This document shows, one piece after another, positions 43,030 through 52,241 of a stretch of DNA of 64,000 bases. The position numbers and the translations under genes were made by a program. The notes under the pieces are model-generated. The model did no database searches. It was not told where the DNA came from and was given only the letters and a program-made list of their open reading frames with translations. The DNA is taken from NCBI GenBank assembly GCA_964356335.1, contig CAYHHI010000001.1:103043-167042 (forward strand), in the 5' to 3' direction. Within the stretch, counting starts at the first letter, position 1. Each line of letters starts with the position of its first letter. This DNA comes from CAYHHI01 sp964356335 (lineage in GTDB: Bacteria; Arandabacterota; Arandabacteria; Arandabacterales; Arandabacteraceae).

Positions 43030-43788
43030 ATGCCCATTTATGAGGAGTTCGCCAACCTTTATGCGAATGGCCCATATCCCACATACAGTCGGAGAATGGC
43101 CGACCTGCTTCCTGCTACCCTGCGAACGCTCAATGCACAACCCGCGATGATTCTTGATATAGCATGCGGCGAGGGAACCTTTGCCTTCGCGATGGCAAGG
43201 CAGGGTTTTGAGGTGACCGGGCTTGATATGTCCCCCCAAATGCTCGATATAGCCCGGCGGCGGGCCGACGAGGCGGGGCCGAGCGTCAGGTTTGTGCAGG
43301 GTGACATGCGCTCGCTCTCATTCGAAGACGAATTTGATCTGGTGACCTGCTGGTATGACAGTCTCAACTACCTTCTCCATCTCAGAGAGCTCGAGGAGAC
43401 CTTCAGTGGGGTCTTGAAAGCACTCAAACACGGCGGGCTTTTTATCTTCGACATGAACACGATTTGCGGGCTTGCTGTGATGTGGCGAAGCCATCCCTTC
43501 TTTGTCGCACAGGATACCGCCGGCTTTTTTGACGCGCACATCAACACCTACGACTTCGAGACCAACGTTGCCACAAAGCAAGTTGTGGGTTTCATCAATC
43601 AGGGAGCGGCATGGATCCGGATCGATGAGGAGCACAAAGAACGCGGATACAGTTTGGACGAGATCAGAACTTGCCTCGGGAATGCAGGACTCAAGGAAGT
43701 TGCATGCTGGGGAAGTCTACATGAAATGACTGCGCCTGGCCCGGAGACCGGGCGCGTATGGTTCGCCGCAAGACGGGAGACAACCTGA
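43030..43788 (+). CDS. Class I SAM-dependent methyltransferase
   Basis: 252 residues. Motif I ILDIACGEGTFAFAMARQGFEVTGLDMS (~residues 39-66), VRFVQGDMRSLSFEDEFDLVTCWYDSLNYL, and LKALKHGGLFIFDMNT. Similar in outline to the 37.9-kb methyltransferase but not close in sequence. Follows the rubrerythrin gene by 27 bases, yet no functional link is evident. Confidence 0.9.
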   Translation: MPIYEEFANLYANGPYPTYSRRMADLLPATLRTLNAQPAMILDIACGEGTFAFAMARQGFEVTGLDMSPQMLDIARRRADEAGPSVRFVQGDMRSLSFEDEFDLVTCWYDSLNYLLHLRELEETFSGVLKALKHGGLFIFDMNTICGLAVMWRSHPFFVAQDTAGFFDAHINTYDFETNVATKQVVGFINQGAAWIRIDEEHKERGYSLDEIRTCLGNAGLKEVACWGSLHEMTAPGPETGRVWFAARRETT

Positions 43789-43856
43789 CTGTTCTTCTCG
43801 CAAGGCGCATCCACCTGAGCTCGAGAAGATGCTCATGCTCGTGTGGTATTGTCGCC

Positions 43857-44591
43857 TCACGCTTTCCATCCGCAAATCGGCAAGGACGGCGCCTGCTCCG
43901 AATTCTCCCGCTTGCGCTCTGCCTCGCCAAGATCTGTTTGCGATGACTTGTTAATATCTATGATCTTTATGCCGTCAAAGTATTCGCGAGTCTCGTATCT
44001 TGTGATTTGTTGCAGCTTGGTCGTGATCTGTGCCATCGCCTCAGTCGCTTCCTTGATCTTCACCGCCTTGCTGTGAAGTGGACTCGCCTTAGGAATTTGG
44101 TTGAGCAGCAGTTCGGAGTAACCCGAAATCACCTGCATCGGCTGGTTGAATTCGTGGCACGTCGCTCCGGCCATCTCGACTACACCGCGCAGTTTCTCCC
44201 GCTGCATTAGCTCATTCTGCATCTCGAGAATCCTTCTTCCCGCACGAACACGCACGTTAAGCTCATGCGGATTGAAGGGTTTGGTGACATAGTCGTCGGC
44301 TCCAGCTTCAATGCCTTCTACGATATCTTCCTTTTGGTCTCTCCCCGTGAGAAGGATTATGTAGATGTAGCCCTTCCGCTTTTGCCTGCGCACCTCTCGG
44401 CAGATTTGGACACCATCCATACCAGGCATCATCCAGTTCAGGATCGCCAGGTTCGGCGAGTCCTCGCGCTCGAGCACCTGCAATGCCTCGGTGCCATTGG
44501 GGCATGTGATTACCTGGTATCCCCACATCGCGAGTTTGCGTTCCAGCAATCGTCTGGAGACTGCATCATCTTCGGCTATCAGGATCTTCAT
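43857..44591 (-). CDS. Response regulator-like protein with a dimerisation/His-box domain but no kinase ATPase
   Basis: 244 residues. The receiver domain has acidic residues EDD at 7-9 and the Lys of YVTKPF (~105), but the phosphoacceptor position reads LNWMMPGMDG, i.e. Asn (~52) in place of Asp. A short linker leads to a HisKA-like helix pair with CHEFNQPMQVISGYSELLLNQI (~145-170), and the protein ends without a HATPase domain. It overlaps the hybrid kinase stop by 4 bases (ATGA), so it is co-produced and probably a signalling partner that cannot be phosphorylated on its receiver. The Asn codon (AAC) is clear in the sequence. Confidence 0.88.
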   Translation of the reverse strand: MKILIAEDDAVSRRLLERKLAMWGYQVITCPNGTEALQVLEREDSPNLAILNWMMPGMDGVQICREVRRQKRKGYIYIILLTGRDQKEDIVEGIEAGADDYVTKPFNPHELNVRVRAGRRILEMQNELMQREKLRGVVEMAGATCHEFNQPMQVISGYSELLLNQIPKASPLHSKAVKIKEATEAMAQITTKLQQITRYETREYFDGIKIIDINKSSQTDLGEAERKRENSEQAPSLPICGWKA

Positions 44592-47500
44592 AGTGATTCC
44601 CTCCCAAGTGCGGCAAGGGCCGGCGTGACGCGTCCAATCTCTGCTTCGAGATTGGCGAAAGCCGCTTCCGCCTCGTCAAGTGCACCTTCTCGTCCCATTT
44701 GTTCGAGCCGCTGGGCAGCTTCAACGGCGGCCTTGGCAGCGAAGTTGCCTACCGATCCCTTTATGGTGTGAGCAGCACGCTCCAGTTCCACCGGGTCCTT
44801 CTCCGCGACCGCTTTGCGCACGCGTGTCACAAGACCCGGGCACTGCTCGAGGAACATCGCCGCTATTTCCTTCAGGAGTTCCATGTCGCCCTCCAGGTGC
44901 GCAATAGCGGCCAGCCAATCGATGGCATCTTCTTCGTGCTTGGTGCCGGACACGGCGACCTTGGGTTTGGCATCTCCTGAGACCACACTGTCAATGGCCT
45001 CAAGAAGCTCCTGCGCGCGGATTGGCTTGGAGACGTAGCCGTCCATGCCCGTCTGCAGACAGCGCTCGCGGTCGCCCTTCATGGCATGCGCGGTCATCGC
45101 GACGATGGGCACGTGACTGCCCGTTGGCTTTTCTTTCTCGCGGATGGCCACTGTGGCCTCGAAACCATCCATCTCAGGCATCTGTACGTCCATAAGCACA
45201 AGATCGAACTGGTCTTTCTCGAGCGCGATCAGAGCTTCCTGCCCATTGGTAGCGGCTACGACGGTGTGCCCGCGCTTCTCAAGCATGCGAACTACAAGCT
45301 TGAGATTTACGGGGCTGTCTTCAGCCACAAGGATATGCAGGCTACGTCGGTTCTCGCGCAGGGTGTGCTGCGTGATCAGCGTGTGGTCTTCGCGGTCTTG
45401 TCCCCTTGTTCCAAGTGTCAGCATAACAGCCTCCCAGAGATCATCTTGCTTTATCGGTTTCATGAGGTATGCGGCAATGCCTAACTCACGGCATCGGGCC
45501 CCGTCACCGCTCCCTCCACCTGAGGTGAGCATTATGAGCACGGTGTCGGCCAATGCCTTGTTACTCTTGATGTGTTCGGCCAGATGGAAGCCATCCATCT
45601 CGGGCATCCGACCATCTATGATGGCGATGGCAAATGGCTTACCCGTCTTTTGGGCTTGTTCCATTTCATCCAAGGCGGCCTGGCCGCTCTCGACGGCCTT
45701 CGGCGTCATGTTCCAGTGAGTCAGCATCTCCTCCAGCAAGCGGCAGCTCCGCGCGTTGTCGTCAACGATGAGAACCCGTAGCCCTTTGATATTGGCGAGC
45801 CCGGCAAGAGGTGTTTTCGCAGCCGGGCCCTTCTGCAATGGAAACTCGACTATGAAGTAGAAGGTGCTTCCCTTGCCGACTTCACTCTCCATCCCGATCT
45901 CGCCCCCCATCGTCTCGACCAACCGCCTGCAGATTGCCAGACCAAGCCCGGTGCCACCGTATTTGCGGGTCGTAGAGCCATCCACCTGAGTGAACTTATC
46001 AAAGATGACCGACTGGCGATCCTCTGGAACGCCGATGCCGGTGTCCCTCACTTCGAAGCGGACGGTGGCAGTGTCACCGGTTTCGCTATCCAGTTTGGCT
46101 TCGACCGAGACCTCGCCCTTCTCGGTGAACTTGACGGCATTCCCCGCAAGGTTTAGCAGGATCTGGCGCAGCCGGCCTGGGTCGCCACGGAGGCGCGTGG
46201 GCACATGGTGATCCACGAACCAGGTGAGCTCGAGGCCCTTCTCGCCGGCCTTTTGCTTGAGGACGTCACCGACGCTCTCAACCACACTCAGGAGATTGAA
46301 ATCGATCGTCTCAAGATCCATCTTGCCGGCTTCGATCTTCGAGAAATCGAGAATATCGTTTATGACCGCGAGGAGCCCCGTGCCGCTCGAGTAGACAGTC
46401 TCGACGAAATCCCTCTGTTCCTTGTTGAGACTCTCATCTTCGAGGAGCAATTGTGAGAAGCCCAGGATGCCGTTCAAGGGCGTGCGGATCTCGTGGCTCA
46501 TCATCGCAAGAAATTCGCCTTTGGCCGCGTTGGCGGTCTCTGCCTGCGCCGCCATTTCCTTGGCAAATTTGGAAGCCTTTTCGAGGTGCTGATTGGTATC
46601 CGTGAGTTCGCGGTTAGCCCGCTCGGCGCCCTCCTTAGCTCTCTGGAGTTCCTGCTCCCACCGCCTGCGCTCCGTGATATCCTGCGCCACACAGACAATC
46701 CCCTCAATCATGCCCTCGTCGTTGCGCATGACGGAGCTTGAGAAAGAAACGGGTATTCTGGTGCCGTCCTTGGCCACGTAGGTTCTCTCGACAAAGGTCT
46801 TGCCGAGGTGATCAGGCGCCCTGCCGGCAAGGCCCGGCACCCCCGCACGAGTGGCGGGCCCGCCCGGACCGAACTTGGCTCGGGACGGATCACCAGCGGA
46901 GGGCATGCCCGTAATCGGCTCGTCCTGGGGCAGCTGGTCTGGGCATGACTGGCCACTCGATGACTCGCCCGGGCCGCCCCCGCTGGTACCTTGTTGTCCC
47001 GCGAAAGCCTTGCCTTCCGATTCTTCAAGAAGGATCGCTCCGAGAGGCTTCCCGACCAGCTCTCCCTCTTCGTATCCCAGAAGATCCAGGGTTGCCTTGT
47101 TTACACTCTTGATCGTGCCGCCGGGAGTCATGATGACGAGGGTGTCCACCATGGACTTAATGATGTTGTCCACATAGCGCTTGGAGACAGTGGTCTTGAT
47201 GAGTCCATCGGTCATAAGATTGAAGGATCCGACAAGATCCCCGATTTCGTCTGTGACTGAGGAAGGAATCTCTATCTTCTGATCAAGCTTCCCCTTTGCC
47301 ACCTCTGCGGCGAGCTGCGAAAGCTTCTTGATCGGCACCACGATTCTACGGATGAGAAACGTGAGGACCATGAGCAGCAGCACAAAAGCCACTACTCCGG
47401 TCACGAGAGCCTTGAGCCATTGTACCTGTGCCGCCTGCGCAGTCGAGGACAACGAGCGCGCTACCTGCTCGCCGGACAGGATCGCCAGCCGATTGAGATC

Positions 47501-48040
47501 ACCAACCAGCTTCTTCTCCAGCGTGATCGCAGCCTGAGAGTGTTCTACAATCTGTTGCTCGTCTGCTCGACGAAGCCGCGCTGGCTTCTCGGCAGAGTCC
47601 TGAACAAGATTGACATGATCCAACGCAGCAGCGTAGTAAGCATTGAAATCATCAGAGATCTGGCGGATCCGCGGCCGTTCGGCCTCGGGAATCGCGTGAA
47701 CCAGCTTTTCGGCGTGTATCAGAAATGTCGCCTTCTCATTCTCGCATTTGGCCAGCATTGATCGGTCCTGTAGCCTTGCTGCATTGGCAAGGAGACCCGA
47801 GATATTCTGGAAGTAGTCAATCAAATGGAAGGCTTCTGTGTACTGCTGGAATGCCGAGAGCTCGACTTCGCGCAGCTCTGTCGTTACTTTTCTGGCCGTC
47901 GTGTAACTCATGAAGATCACGACGGCCATTGTCGCGACGAAGCCTGCGAGCAGCAGACCAAACTTAACCTTCAGTGGGAACCGAAGGCCGCCCGAACGGA
48001 AAATGTTGAATTTAGAAATGTTCAACCTAGAGATGTCCAC
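44588..48040 (-). CDS. Hybrid sensor histidine kinase (TM-HAMP-PAS-HisKA-HATPase-REC-REC-HPT)
   Basis: 1150 residues from a GTG at 48040 with GGAG 7 bases upstream; a TTG at 48136 is less likely. Helices at ~27-49 and ~216-243 bracket a periplasmic helical sensor. HAMP follows, then PAS (~287-480), HisKA (SHEIRTPLNGILGF, His ~515), HATPase (~610-730, DTGIGVPEDR, GGTGLGLAICRRLV), REC1 (~755-870, IIDGRMPEMDG), REC2 (~900-1010, LMDVQMPEMDG), and an HPT domain (AAHTIKGSVGNF, ~1090). The PAS domain is interrupted at ~340-410 by a Gly/Pro/Ser-rich segment (DNA ~46810-47020) foreign to PAS folds. Stimulus unknown. Confidence 0.9.
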   Translation of the reverse strand: MDISRLNISKFNIFRSGGLRFPLKVKFGLLLAGFVATMAVVIFMSYTTARKVTTELREVELSAFQQYTEAFHLIDYFQNISGLLANAARLQDRSMLAKCENEKATFLIHAEKLVHAIPEAERPRIRQISDDFNAYYAAALDHVNLVQDSAEKPARLRRADEQQIVEHSQAAITLEKKLVGDLNRLAILSGEQVARSLSSTAQAAQVQWLKALVTGVVAFVLLLMVLTFLIRRIVVPIKKLSQLAAEVAKGKLDQKIEIPSSVTDEIGDLVGSFNLMTDGLIKTTVSKRYVDNIIKSMVDTLVIMTPGGTIKSVNKATLDLLGYEEGELVGKPLGAILLEESEGKAFAGQQGTSGGGPGESSSGQSCPDQLPQDEPITGMPSAGDPSRAKFGPGGPATRAGVPGLAGRAPDHLGKTFVERTYVAKDGTRIPVSFSSSVMRNDEGMIEGIVCVAQDITERRRWEQELQRAKEGAERANRELTDTNQHLEKASKFAKEMAAQAETANAAKGEFLAMMSHEIRTPLNGILGFSQLLLEDESLNKEQRDFVETVYSSGTGLLAVINDILDFSKIEAGKMDLETIDFNLLSVVESVGDVLKQKAGEKGLELTWFVDHHVPTRLRGDPGRLRQILLNLAGNAVKFTEKGEVSVEAKLDSETGDTATVRFEVRDTGIGVPEDRQSVIFDKFTQVDGSTTRKYGGTGLGLAICRRLVETMGGEIGMESEVGKGSTFYFIVEFPLQKGPAAKTPLAGLANIKGLRVLIVDDNARSCRLLEEMLTHWNMTPKAVESGQAALDEMEQAQKTGKPFAIAIIDGRMPEMDGFHLAEHIKSNKALADTVLIMLTSGGGSGDGARCRELGIAAYLMKPIKQDDLWEAVMLTLGTRGQDREDHTLITQHTLRENRRSLHILVAEDSPVNLKLVVRMLEKRGHTVVAATNGQEALIALEKDQFDLVLMDVQMPEMDGFEATVAIREKEKPTGSHVPIVAMTAHAMKGDRERCLQTGMDGYVSKPIRAQELLEAIDSVVSGDAKPKVAVSGTKHEEDAIDWLAAIAHLEGDMELLKEIAAMFLEQCPGLVTRVRKAVAEKDPVELERAAHTIKGSVGNFAAKAAVEAAQRLEQMGREGALDEAEAAFANLEAEIGRVTPALAALGRESL

Positions 48041-48202
48041 CCGATGGCTCCATGTTGCACTTCGACTGCTTTTCGTCACTCGTTGCTTATATCGGCAGAA
48101 AGGAGGTTTCAGGATAGCTCTTTTGGGGGCCGGCAATCGGAGATTTCGCCTTGTCAGGCTGGGCTTGAAAGCGTGTAGCAGGCAGGTCCCCCGAACCTGA
48201 AT

Positions 48203-48925
48203 CTATGCGCCCAGGTAGGCCTCGCGCACGCCGGGATTCTCGTGCAGGTCCTTGCCGGGACCTTCGAGGGTTACCTTGCCGGTTTCAAGAACGTATGCGT
48301 GGTGAGCAATCGAAAGGGCCTTGTGGGCATTCTGTTCCACGAGGAGAATGCTCGTGCCCTCCAAATTGATCTCCTTGATGATTGCGAAGATCTCATTGAC
48401 GAGAATCGGGGAGAGTCCCATCGAGGGCTCATCCAGCATCAGGAGCCGGGGCTGCGACATGAGCCCGCGCCCCGTCGCGAGCATCTGCAGCTCGCCGCCT
48501 GAAAGCGTACCGGCAGACTGGGACAGGCGCTCGCGAAGGCGGGGAAAGGATTTGAACACGCGCTCCATGGCCTTGTCAATTCTCGGGCGGTCGCTGACGG
48601 TATAAGCGCCCACCCGAAGGTTCTCAAATACGGTGAGATTGGCAAACGGTTTTCTGCCCTCGGGTACGTGGGCAATGCCGAGGCTCGCCACTTTGTGACT
48701 GGCCAGATTGGTTATGTCTTTCTTATCGAAAACGATCTGCCCGGCCTGCGCCCTCACTACACCCGATATAGTCTTCAGGGTCGTGCTCTTGCCCGCCCCA
48801 TTGGCGCCGATCAGAGCGACAATCTCACCCTGACACACATCGAGGGATATCCCCTGCACGGCATTTATCGCACCGTAGGAAACCCTGAGATTCTTTATCT
48901 CTAGAAGCTTCTCACCACGGTCCAA
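48203..48925 (-). CDS. livF: Branched-chain amino acid/urea-type ABC transporter ATPase, LivF
   Basis: 240 residues. Walker A LIGANGAGKSTTLKTISG (~residues 38-52), signature AGTLSGGELQMLATGRGLMSQPRLLMLDEPSMGLSP (~135-170), and HKALSIAHHAYVLETGKVTLEG near the end. Second ATPase of a HAAT-family importer; last of the livHMGF run. About 256 bases separate it from livG. Confidence 0.93.
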   Translation of the reverse strand: MDRGEKLLEIKNLRVSYGAINAVQGISLDVCQGEIVALIGANGAGKSTTLKTISGVVRAQAGQIVFDKKDITNLASHKVASLGIAHVPEGRKPFANLTVFENLRVGAYTVSDRPRIDKAMERVFKSFPRLRERLSQSAGTLSGGELQMLATGRGLMSQPRLLMLDEPSMGLSPILVNEIFAIIKEINLEGTSILLVEQNAHKALSIAHHAYVLETGKVTLEGPGKDLHENPGVREAYLGA

Positions 48926-49181
48926 TTCTCAAGCCCTTTCCGATTCCATCTTTCGTGATTCTCCAACGCGCGTAGCGGGCGGCACTTTGTCCGGCGCCTT
49001 CTACTCACATCTACCCTCCCACTCAAGCCCTGCCCCCCTGCTGATGGCCACCGATGTGGATCCCTGGCTTTGGCCACTTTCCCCGGCGGCCGCTCTTGGT
49101 CACTTTCCTCGGCCACTATCCCCTCTCGAGGCCTCCCCATTTCGCTCGAGCCCCAGGCAGCCTACAGCCTACCAGCGGCTC
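48926..49181. other. Intra-operon gap between livG and livF
   Basis: 256 bases without a convincing gene, unusually long for livG-livF. It holds Leu/Pro-codon-like low-complexity sequence with repeated GGCCACTTTCC/GGTCACTTTCC. No terminator seen. Coordinates bound the gap only. Confidence 0.4.
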
Positions 49182-49946
49182 CTAACCTTTTCCCAGGTAA
49201 GCCTCTATCACCTTGGGGTCGTTCTGCACCTCTTTGGGGCTGCCCTCTGCAATCTTCTCGCCGAAATCCATAACCGCCACGCGCTCGCAGATCGACATCA
49301 CCACCCGCATCTGATGCTCGATCAAAAGGATCGTCAGTTTGAACCGTTCACGAATGAAGTGAATCAGGTCCATGAGCTTCACAGTCTCCTGAGGATTCAT
49401 GCCTGCTGCGGGTTCATCGAGCAAGAGCATCTTGGCATCGGTCGCAAGCGCCCGCGCAATCTCCAGGCGCCGCTGTTCCCCATAGGGCAGGCAGCGCGCG
49501 ATCTCCTGGGCGCGCGCCTGGAGGTTGAGGAGCGAAAGAATCTCCTCAGTCTTCTCCTCGATCGCTTGTTCTTCCCGCACGAGTGGCCTGTTCCTCAGTA
49601 TTGCGGAGACCAGCCCGTAATTGACATGCATATGCCGCGCGATCTTGATGTTGTCGGTCACCGTGAGATCATTGAATAGCCTGATATTCTGAAAAGTCCG
49701 CGCGATTCCTCTTTGCGCAATCTGGTAGGGCTTGAGGCCGGCAATCGACGTGCCGTGCAACACAATGTCCCCCTCGTCAGAAGGATATATTCCCGTAATC
49801 AAGTTGAAGATGGTTGTCTTACCCGCACCGTTCGGCCCAATCAGACCGACCAGCGCACCCTCTTCGATCGCAAGGTCGAAGCCCGATACAGCCTTCAGCC
49901 CGCCGAAGCACTTTGTCAGTCTCGTGATTCTAAGGACCGGTTCCAT
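49182..49946 (-). CDS. livG: Branched-chain amino acid-type ABC transporter ATPase, LivG
   Basis: 254 residues. Walker A LIGPNGAGKTTIFNLITG (~residues 35-52), TFQNIRLFNDLTV, signature LPYGEQRRLEIARALATDAKMLLLDEPAAGMNP, LLIEHQMRVVMSICERVAVMDFGEKIAEG. Its start lies 30 bases inside the livM 3' end. First ATPase of the importer. Confidence 0.94.
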   Translation of the reverse strand: MEPVLRITRLTKCFGGLKAVSGFDLAIEEGALVGLIGPNGAGKTTIFNLITGIYPSDEGDIVLHGTSIAGLKPYQIAQRGIARTFQNIRLFNDLTVTDNIKIARHMHVNYGLVSAILRNRPLVREEQAIEEKTEEILSLLNLQARAQEIARCLPYGEQRRLEIARALATDAKMLLLDEPAAGMNPQETVKLMDLIHFIRERFKLTILLIEHQMRVVMSICERVAVMDFGEKIAEGSPKEVQNDPKVIEAYLGKG

Positions 49947-51004
49947 TTCTCTCTCGGCTTTAAGAAGTTGAACTCCATGCCTCCCCAGAGGCCCTTCGGC
50001 CTCAAGATCATCACTATGATGAGGAGCAGAGGATAGATCACCAGCCGCCAGTCCAGTATCTGCGGCGGCAGGAGGACACGCAGGCCTTCAAGCAGGAAGG
50101 TCCAGCCGATAGCCGCGATGATGGTCCCCGAGATACTCCCGAGACCGCCGAGCACCACGATCAGCAGGACATCTATTGATTTGAGGAAGTCAAAATTGGA
50201 TGGATGGAGGAAGGAGTAAAGATGCGCATATAGCACGCCCGCAGCGCCGGCGAAACTGCAACCGAGAACGAACCCCATCGTCTTGTACCTAGTTGTGTTC
50301 ACACCCACCGACTCGGATGCGATTTCGTCTTCCCGGATCGAGATGCACGCGCGGCCGAGGCTTGAGAACACGAAGTTCCTGATCGCAGCGACTGCGCCGA
50401 GGGCCATCAAGAAGGTCCAGGTGAAGTTGGTGTACTTGGGAATCCCAAGCATGCCGCGCGAGCCGCCGAGTTTCGGGATCACGGCGTCAGCGTTATCGAA
50501 CAGGACTTTGACAATGATGCCAAAGGCGAGCGTGGCTATTCCCAGGTAGTCTGACTTGAGACGCAGAATAGGCATGCCTATGAGGAACGCAACCACGGCA
50601 ACGACGGCAACTGCAGCAAGCATCGAAACGATGAACACGGGAATCCCACCCTGCGGGAAAGACTTGGTGATCAACGCGGAGGTGTAGGCGCCGATGCCAT
50701 AGAACGCCGCCTGGCCAAGCGAGAACTGGCCGGTGTAACCATAGATGAGATTGAGCCCAAGTGCGGAGATCATCATGATCAAGGCGAATTGGATTATCTG
50801 CTGCCAGTAGGGGTTTATCATCTTCGTATACATGAGAAGCGTGATCAGGGCGTAGGCAAAGCCAACTGCAAGCCAGGGCACGAGCCGCCTGAAAAGTGAA
50901 CTGCGCCCTCTTGGTGGGCTGCCCTTTTCTGGTGGGCTCGCCTGCCTTGGCGGGTTCCCCTTTTCGGGCGCGCCGCTTCCCGGCTCTCCCCTACACGGTT
51001 TCAT
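49916..51004 (-). CDS. livM: Branched-chain amino acid-type ABC permease, LivM
   Basis: 362 residues, ~9 helices; the permease core starts at ~40 with PWLAVGFAYALITLLM. EAA-like loop region ISIREDEIASESVGVNTTRYKTMGFVLGCSFAGAAG (~residues 240-275). The first ~40 residues are a Pro/Gly/charged tract made of imperfect six-residue repeats (PEKGNP, PRQASP, PEKGSP) encoded by an 18-bp tandem repeat at ~50907-50962, which is not typical of LivM. Confidence 0.93.
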   Translation of the reverse strand: MKPCRGEPGSGAPEKGNPPRQASPPEKGSPPRGRSSLFRRLVPWLAVGFAYALITLLMYTKMINPYWQQIIQFALIMMISALGLNLIYGYTGQFSLGQAAFYGIGAYTSALITKSFPQGGIPVFIVSMLAAVAVVAVVAFLIGMPILRLKSDYLGIATLAFGIIVKVLFDNADAVIPKLGGSRGMLGIPKYTNFTWTFLMALGAVAAIRNFVFSSLGRACISIREDEIASESVGVNTTRYKTMGFVLGCSFAGAAGVLYAHLYSFLHPSNFDFLKSIDVLLIVVLGGLGSISGTIIAAIGWTFLLEGLRVLLPPQILDWRLVIYPLLLIIVMILRPKGLWGGMEFNFLKPREKWNRSLESRD

Positions 51005-51017
51005 GCCTTACACGCTT

Positions 51018-51902
51018 TCATACTTTCTCGATTCCCTTCTTCCCAAGAAGCCCCGTCGGTTTGACGATCAAGACTATTATCAAGATCGAAAACGCAATTG
51101 CGTCGCGCATGGTCGAGGAGACGAACGCCGAGGTCGTTGTCTCGACAACACCCATTATCACGGCCCCGAGCATTGCTCCCGGGATATTGCCGATACCACC
51201 CAAGACCGCTGCCACAAAGGCCTTGAGTCCAGGCATTATGCCCATGAAAGGATTTATCTGAGGGTAGGCGATGCCATAGAGGACGCCGCCTGCCGCGGCC
51301 AGCGCCGAGCCTATGCCGAAGGTGAGCGAGATGATCCGGTCAACATTGATGCCCATGAGCCCTGCTGTTTCCTTGTCGAAAGAGACGGCCCTCATGGCCA
51401 TGCCAACCTTGGTCCGCTGGACGATATATTGGAGAATGATGAGCAGGGCGATCGCGACAGCGAAAACGATTATCTGGATGGTCGAGAAGTAGACACCGCC
51501 AACCTGGTAGGTGACCACCTTGAAGGGTCTTGGGAAGGCGAGATAGTTCGGGCCGAACACGAACTTGAGGCTAGTGAAGTATTCGAGGAAGAGCGAGACG
51601 CCCATTGCGGTGATGAGGGCGGCAATTCGCGGCGCAGCCCGCAGCGGCTTGTACGCGACTCTTTCAATCGTGATCCCCAGGATCGCGCACCCGATCATCG
51701 AGAAGGCCAGCGCAACCACGAAGGGAAAGTGGAAACGGAGTATGCCGTAATAGCCCAGGAAGGCGCCGACCATGAAGACATCGCCATGGGCGAAGTTGAT
51801 CAGCCTGACGATGCCATAGACCATCGTATAGCCGAGGGCGATCAAGGCATAGACAAATCCGAGCTGCAGGCCGTTTATGAGCTGTTGAAGAAAATATGAC
51901 AT
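51018..51902 (-). CDS. livH: Branched-chain amino acid-type ABC permease, LivH
   Basis: 294 residues, ~8 helices. LivH features: QQLINGLQLGFVYALIALGYTMVYGIVRLINFAHGDVFMVGAF (residues 6-48), VERVAYKPLRAAPRIAALITAMG, and GNIPGAMLGAVIMGVVETT. First gene of the livHMGF run. No livK (periplasmic binding protein) is upstream, where the decayed integrase and island begin, so the binding protein is elsewhere or lost. Confidence 0.94.
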   Translation of the reverse strand: MSYFLQQLINGLQLGFVYALIALGYTMVYGIVRLINFAHGDVFMVGAFLGYYGILRFHFPFVVALAFSMIGCAILGITIERVAYKPLRAAPRIAALITAMGVSLFLEYFTSLKFVFGPNYLAFPRPFKVVTYQVGGVYFSTIQIIVFAVAIALLIILQYIVQRTKVGMAMRAVSFDKETAGLMGINVDRIISLTFGIGSALAAAGGVLYGIAYPQINPFMGIMPGLKAFVAAVLGGIGNIPGAMLGAVIMGVVETTTSAFVSSTMRDAIAFSILIIVLIVKPTGLLGKKGIEKV

Positions 51903-52077
51903 TTGATGGCTATGCTGATAGATGTCTGCTTACATATGCCCACGTACCGGTACCAGCCGATATCTCACTGCGCACTGAGGGGAGATGCTATCACGCCGGC
52001 AATGCCGAGACAACTTATTTGTCGCTGATTGCTGGGCTGCGGCGGCGCGGGGCGCGTACGTCGCAGCCCTCGTGTCG

Positions 52078-52241
52078 GATCTCCAAACTCCTTCTCTACC
52101 CATCTCCACAAGAGTGGTCATAACATCGGAATAGTAGAGGATTTTCTCGGGCACAAAGATGTGAGAACGACAAGGCGGCAAGCGCATATATTGAGCAGAT
52201 GCGGCAAGGCCGTGCGGTGCCATGAATGCTGCATAAGATAA
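52078..52241 (+). pseudogene. Remnant of an integron-type tyrosine recombinase (IntI C-terminus)
   Basis: The plus-strand frame encodes NSFSTHLHKSGHNIGIVEDF followed by LGHKDVRTTRRQAHILSRCG and a final KAVRC. Compared with IntI C-termini (HSFATHLLxxGxDIxTVQELLGHxDVxTTMIYTHVLNRGGxGV), the LLGHKDV box and the tail after the catalytic Tyr are recognisable. The Tyr is lost (MIY replaced by RRQ), the HxxR box is gone, and nothing upstream encodes the N-terminal two-thirds. The catalytically dead relic sits at the left edge of the cassette array. Confidence 0.65.

Noticed and set aside
51003..51899. 298-residue plus-strand ORF over livH
   Set aside because: Asp/Glu/Arg-rich mirror of a hydrophobic permease.
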